Source: Pseudomonadales bacterium (GTDB lineage Bacteria; Pseudomonadota; Gammaproteobacteria; Pseudomonadales; Pseudohongiellaceae). From it: a stretch of DNA of 64,000 nt. Position numbers and translations under genes: made by a program. Below the pieces are notes generated by a model, which saw only the letters and a list, made by a program, of their open reading frames with translations, made no database searches and was not told the DNA's origin. The stretch covers positions 1 to 64,000 of the forward strand of contig JACKOJ010000002.1 in assembly GCA_024234325.1 (NCBI GenBank), written 5' to 3'. Positions 60,010-64,000 of this stretch are shown here, piece by piece (the first letter of the stretch is position 1; every line of letters begins with the position of its first letter).

Positions 60010-61651
60010 AGACCTCTTCCTTGAATGGATCGATGCCAATACGGTTGAAGGTATCGATGAAACGCTCGTCCTTGCCACGCTGACGCAGGTAGACAGCGAC
60101 AATCTTCTCCATGACTCCGGGAACCTCTTCCTGCGCGAAGGAGGGGCCGACAATCTGACCGAGGGCCGCGTTGTCGTCGGAGGAGCCGCCAAGAGAAATC
60201 TGGTAGAACTCCTGGCCCTTCTTATCGACCCCGAGAATGCCGATATTGCCCACGTGATGATGCCCGCAGGCGTTCATGCAGCCGGAGATATTGACGCTCA
60301 GCTCACCGATATCCTGCAGTCGGGTCTGGTCGTCAAATTGCCGCTGAATGGACTCCGCAATGGGAATCGACTTGGCATTGGCCAGCGCACAGAAATCCCC
60401 ACCGGGGCAGCAGATGATGTCGGTCAGCAGGCCAAGATTCGCCGTGCCCAAACGCTCTGCACGCAGAGCCTGCCAGAGTGCGTAGAGCGCATCCTGCTCC
60501 ACGTCGGCAAGAATGACGTTCTGTTCGTGACTGATGCGCACCTCGCCAAAGCTGTACTGATCTGCCAGATCCGCCAGGTACTGCATCTGCCCGCTGGTGA
60601 CATCCCCCGGCGCGACACCGGTCGGTTTCATGCTCACGGTGACAATGGCGTAGCCGCTCTTGCGATGGGCTGACACGTTATGGGCCACCCAGCTTGCAAA
60701 GAGCACATCCTTTGACAGAGCCTCCTTCAGCACCGTGCTTTCTGCCGGCAGTGCCTTGTAGGCCGGGTCCTGGAAGTAATTTCTGCAGCGTTCAATCTCG
60801 GCGTCTGTCAGTCGCAACGGCCCACCCTTGATGGCTCGCCACTCCTTCTCGACCTTGTCGCGGAAAGCGTCCACGCCGGTCTCCTTGACCAGAATCTTGA
60901 TGCGGGCCTTGTATTTATTGTCACGGCGTCCCTCACGGTTGTAGACCCGGAGAATGGCGTCGAGATAGGTCAGCAGCTCGTGCAGGGGCAGGAAGGCGCG
61001 GATTTCCTTGCCAATGACCGGCGTGCGGCCCAGGCCGCCACCCACCAGCACCCGGAATCCGAGTTCGCCGGCATCGTTGCGGACAATATACAGGCCGATG
61101 TCGTGCACCTGTGTGGCTGCCTGATCGTCTGTCGTCCCGCACACCGCAATCTTGAATTTACGCGGCAGATAGGCGAATTCGGGATGGAAAGTGGACCACT
61201 GACGGATGATCTCGCAATAGGGGCGGCTGTCTTCAATTTCGTTGGCGGCCGCACCGGCAAACTGGTCGGTGGTGGTGTTGCGGATGCAGTTACCACTGGT
61301 CTGGATGGCGTGCATCTCCACTTCTGCAAGGTGCGCCAGAATGTCCGGCACATCTTCGAGCGCAGGCCAGTTGAACTGGATGTTCTGTCGTGTGGTGAAG
61401 TGGCCGTAGCCCTTGTCGTAATAGTCGGCAATGAAGGCCAGCTTGCGCAATTGCGTGCTGGACAGCATGCCGTAGGGAATGGCCACGCGCAGCATGGGCG
61501 CGAGACGCTGGATATAGAGACCGTTCTGAAGGCGCAGGGGCAGAAACTCTGTGGGCGCAAGATCGCCGCTCAGGAAACGCCGGGTCTGATCACGAAACTG
61601 CGCAATGCGATCTTCCAGCATTTTGTGGTCGTATTGGTCGTATCGGTACAT
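59993..61651 (-). CDS. cysI: Nitrite/sulfite reductase hemoprotein (Pseudomonas-type CysI)
   Basis: The enzyme reduces sulfite to sulfide for cysteine synthesis, using siroheme and a 4Fe-4S cluster. The 552-residue product starts at the ATG at 61651 (MYRYDQYDHKMLEDR). Conserved siroheme-domain stretches are clear: PYGMLSSTQLRKLA, GYGHFTTRQNIQFNW and QTSGNCIRN. The cluster Cys ligands sit in CCPGGDFCALA and GCMNACGHHHVG (CX5C and CX3C). It is the form found in Pseudomonas without the E. coli CysJ partner; no flavoprotein gene is nearby. DUF934 follows with overlap. Confidence 0.93.
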   Translation of the reverse strand: MYRYDQYDHKMLEDRIAQFRDQTRRFLSGDLAPTEFLPLRLQNGLYIQRLAPMLRVAIPYGMLSSTQLRKLAFIADYYDKGYGHFTTRQNIQFNWPALEDVPDILAHLAEVEMHAIQTSGNCIRNTTTDQFAGAAANEIEDSRPYCEIIRQWSTFHPEFAYLPRKFKIAVCGTTDDQAATQVHDIGLYIVRNDAGELGFRVLVGGGLGRTPVIGKEIRAFLPLHELLTYLDAILRVYNREGRRDNKYKARIKILVKETGVDAFRDKVEKEWRAIKGGPLRLTDAEIERCRNYFQDPAYKALPAESTVLKEALSKDVLFASWVAHNVSAHRKSGYAIVTVSMKPTGVAPGDVTSGQMQYLADLADQYSFGEVRISHEQNVILADVEQDALYALWQALRAERLGTANLGLLTDIICCPGGDFCALANAKSIPIAESIQRQFDDQTRLQDIGELSVNISGCMNACGHHHVGNIGILGVDKKGQEFYQISLGGSSDDNAALGQIVGPSFAQEEVPGVMEKIVAVYLRQRGKDERFIDTFNRIGIDPFKEEVYGKAH

Positions 61652-61835
61652 GGCATTAATTGCTCTAATGACGTCGGGTCCAGGTGCCCGGGTTCGCCTG
61701 TCGGGTTTGCAAGCCGCAGGGAATCGGGGGGCGCATTGTAATGCAAAGCCCCCCAATTGCGCCACTTGCAGGGCACTTATGACACAATGTTGTCAGCTTT
61801 GTCTGTGATTTTGGAAAAGACCGGGGAAGTTTCGC

Positions 61836-61863
61836 TTGCTTCTCGGGTGGCAGAGTTTAAAAT
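61836..61863 (+). promoter_or_regulatory. Candidate sigma-70 promoter of the small membrane-protein gene
   Basis: TTGCTT (61836-61841) and TAAAAT (61858-61863) are 16 bp apart, 36 bp before the small gene. On the other side of this region, TGACA-N6-TGTCA (61780-61795) lies 130-145 bp ahead of cysI. Confidence 0.5.
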
Positions 61864-61899
61864 GCCGCTTTCAATTTCCCACGAACCATGGATTGTATT

Positions 61900-62037
61900 A
61901 TGAGCCACCACGATACACCTGAAACTGCACCCTACGATGAAGTTGAAGCTCAGGGCAACAGCAATGCCGACGTACTGGCAATGCTCTCTCTGGTCGCCAT
62001 CATCGTGGTCATGGCTGTTTTCTTCGCCGGTCACTGA
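61900..62037 (+). CDS. 45-residue single-pass membrane protein
   Basis: A short frame starts at ATG 61900 (another in-frame ATG is at 61888) and ends with TGA at 62037. The product is a polar acidic N-terminus (MSHHDTPETAPYDEVEAQGNS) and one strong membrane helix (VLAMLSLVAIIVVMAVFFAG). It has its own promoter candidate and an intrinsic terminator 45 bp downstream, so it is a complete transcription unit. I recognise no family; small respiratory-complex subunits have this shape. No strong ribosome site is seen. Confidence 0.65.
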   Translation: MSHHDTPETAPYDEVEAQGNSNADVLAMLSLVAIIVVMAVFFAGH

Positions 62038-62081
62038 TCGCGTCATGCTCAAGGCCTGACGGCTTTGCTGCGCAGGTCAAC

Positions 62082-62116
62082 AAAAGCCTGAGTGGGGTAC
62101 CCCGCTCAGGCTTTTT
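62082..62116. terminator. Bidirectional intrinsic terminator
   Basis: AAAAGCCTGAG pairs with CTCAGGCTTTT around the palindrome GGGGTACCCC. The right side runs into T6 on the plus strand and the left arm gives four T on the minus strand. It serves the small membrane-protein gene and the convergent DUF2970 gene, whose stop is 6 bp away. Confidence 0.85.
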
Positions 62117-62121
62117 TGTTT

Positions 62122-62346
62122 TCAGGGCAGTACGGTCTTGACGACGACGACCAGGGTGAGAACAAACAGAACCGTAAAGATCAGCGCAGCCGCAATAAAG
62201 CCCGTAATGGAGCCATTGGCAAAATCGCGCTCCTTGTTCTCTTGACTCTGCACCCCGAAGCTCGCCTGCATCACGCTCAGCATATTGCGCCAGAATGACT
62301 GTTTTCGCTTTGGCTCTTCCTTTTGTTTTTCAGTATCTTGTGACAT
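62122..62346 (-). CDS. DUF2970 family small membrane protein
   Basis: The 74-residue product starts at the ATG at 62346, behind AAAGGAG. The family core is clear: SFWRNMLSVMQASFGVQSQENKERDFANGS followed by one membrane segment (FIAAALIFTVLFVLTLVVVV). The function of the family is unknown. The gene lies 31 bp downstream of metH on the same strand, so it may be expressed from the metH transcript. Confidence 0.9.
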   Translation of the reverse strand: MSQDTEKQKEEPKRKQSFWRNMLSVMQASFGVQSQENKERDFANGSITGFIAAALIFTVLFVLTLVVVVKTVLP

Positions 62347-62377
62347 TAATCTACTCCTTTGCCTTAATAGGCTGATT

Positions 62378-64000
<1,623 letters not shown>

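Overview
The window is typical chromosomal DNA of a gammaproteobacterium in the broad Pseudomonadales/Cellvibrionales group. The evidence is gene content and order: smc-zipA-ligA; tig-clpP-clpX-lon-hupB-ppiD; mltD/gloB with a YafS-like methyltransferase, rnhA and dnaQ; nudC and sohB; a DUF934 gene behind a Pseudomonas-type sulfite reductase; and metH. Use of smc rather than mukB also fits. I could not fix the genus. I saw no tRNA, rRNA, CRISPR array, insertion sequence or prophage.

Layout. 0-2 kb: a cut-off secreted protein and an outer-membrane beta-barrel-like protein. 2-11.4 kb: chromosome segregation, division and replication (smc, zipA with a very long acidic linker, ligA), a lipoprotein transglycosylase and djlA. 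11.5-18.6 kb, minus strand: an rbgA-like GTPase, rapA and a large M16C peptidase. 18.8-21.4 kb: bolA-like gene, bax and a polysaccharide deacetylase. 21.5-27.2 kb: a compact plus-strand run fadB-ttcA-yheU-tusA-exonuclease-pdxB with several 4-bp start/stop overlaps. Then alaA and msrB. A REP-like palindrome family lies behind genes only between 5.6 and 20.3 kb, and it supplies the stop codons of ligA and djlA.

29-42.3 kb is the accessory part. A TPR plus beta-barrel outer-membrane protein of the Slam/DUF560 (type XI secretion) type precedes a 1644-residue secreted protein. That protein has a FecR domain, a long Pro/Gln/Glu linker and five related beta-rich modules. I propose the pair is a secretor and its cargo. 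Nearby are another beta-barrel protein, a Gly/Pro-rich membrane protein overlapping a DUF6502-like regulator gene, two near-identical 17-bp palindromes in the divergent promoter region beside that regulator, an alpha/beta-hydrolase with an altered catalytic triad, a GAF/HD-GYP protein and a DUF6316-like protein with a strong 5'-leader hairpin.

42.3-64 kb returns to core functions: mobA; trigger factor and the ClpXP/Lon proteolysis block with a good sigma-32-type promoter before lon; HU; PpiD; cell-wall lysis (mltD); methylglyoxal detoxification (gloB); RNase H and DNA polymerase III epsilon; NudC; SohB; a YhdH-type reductase; sulfite reduction (cysI, DUF934); a 45-residue membrane peptide; a DUF2970 protein; and the C-terminal part of MetH, cut by the right edge.
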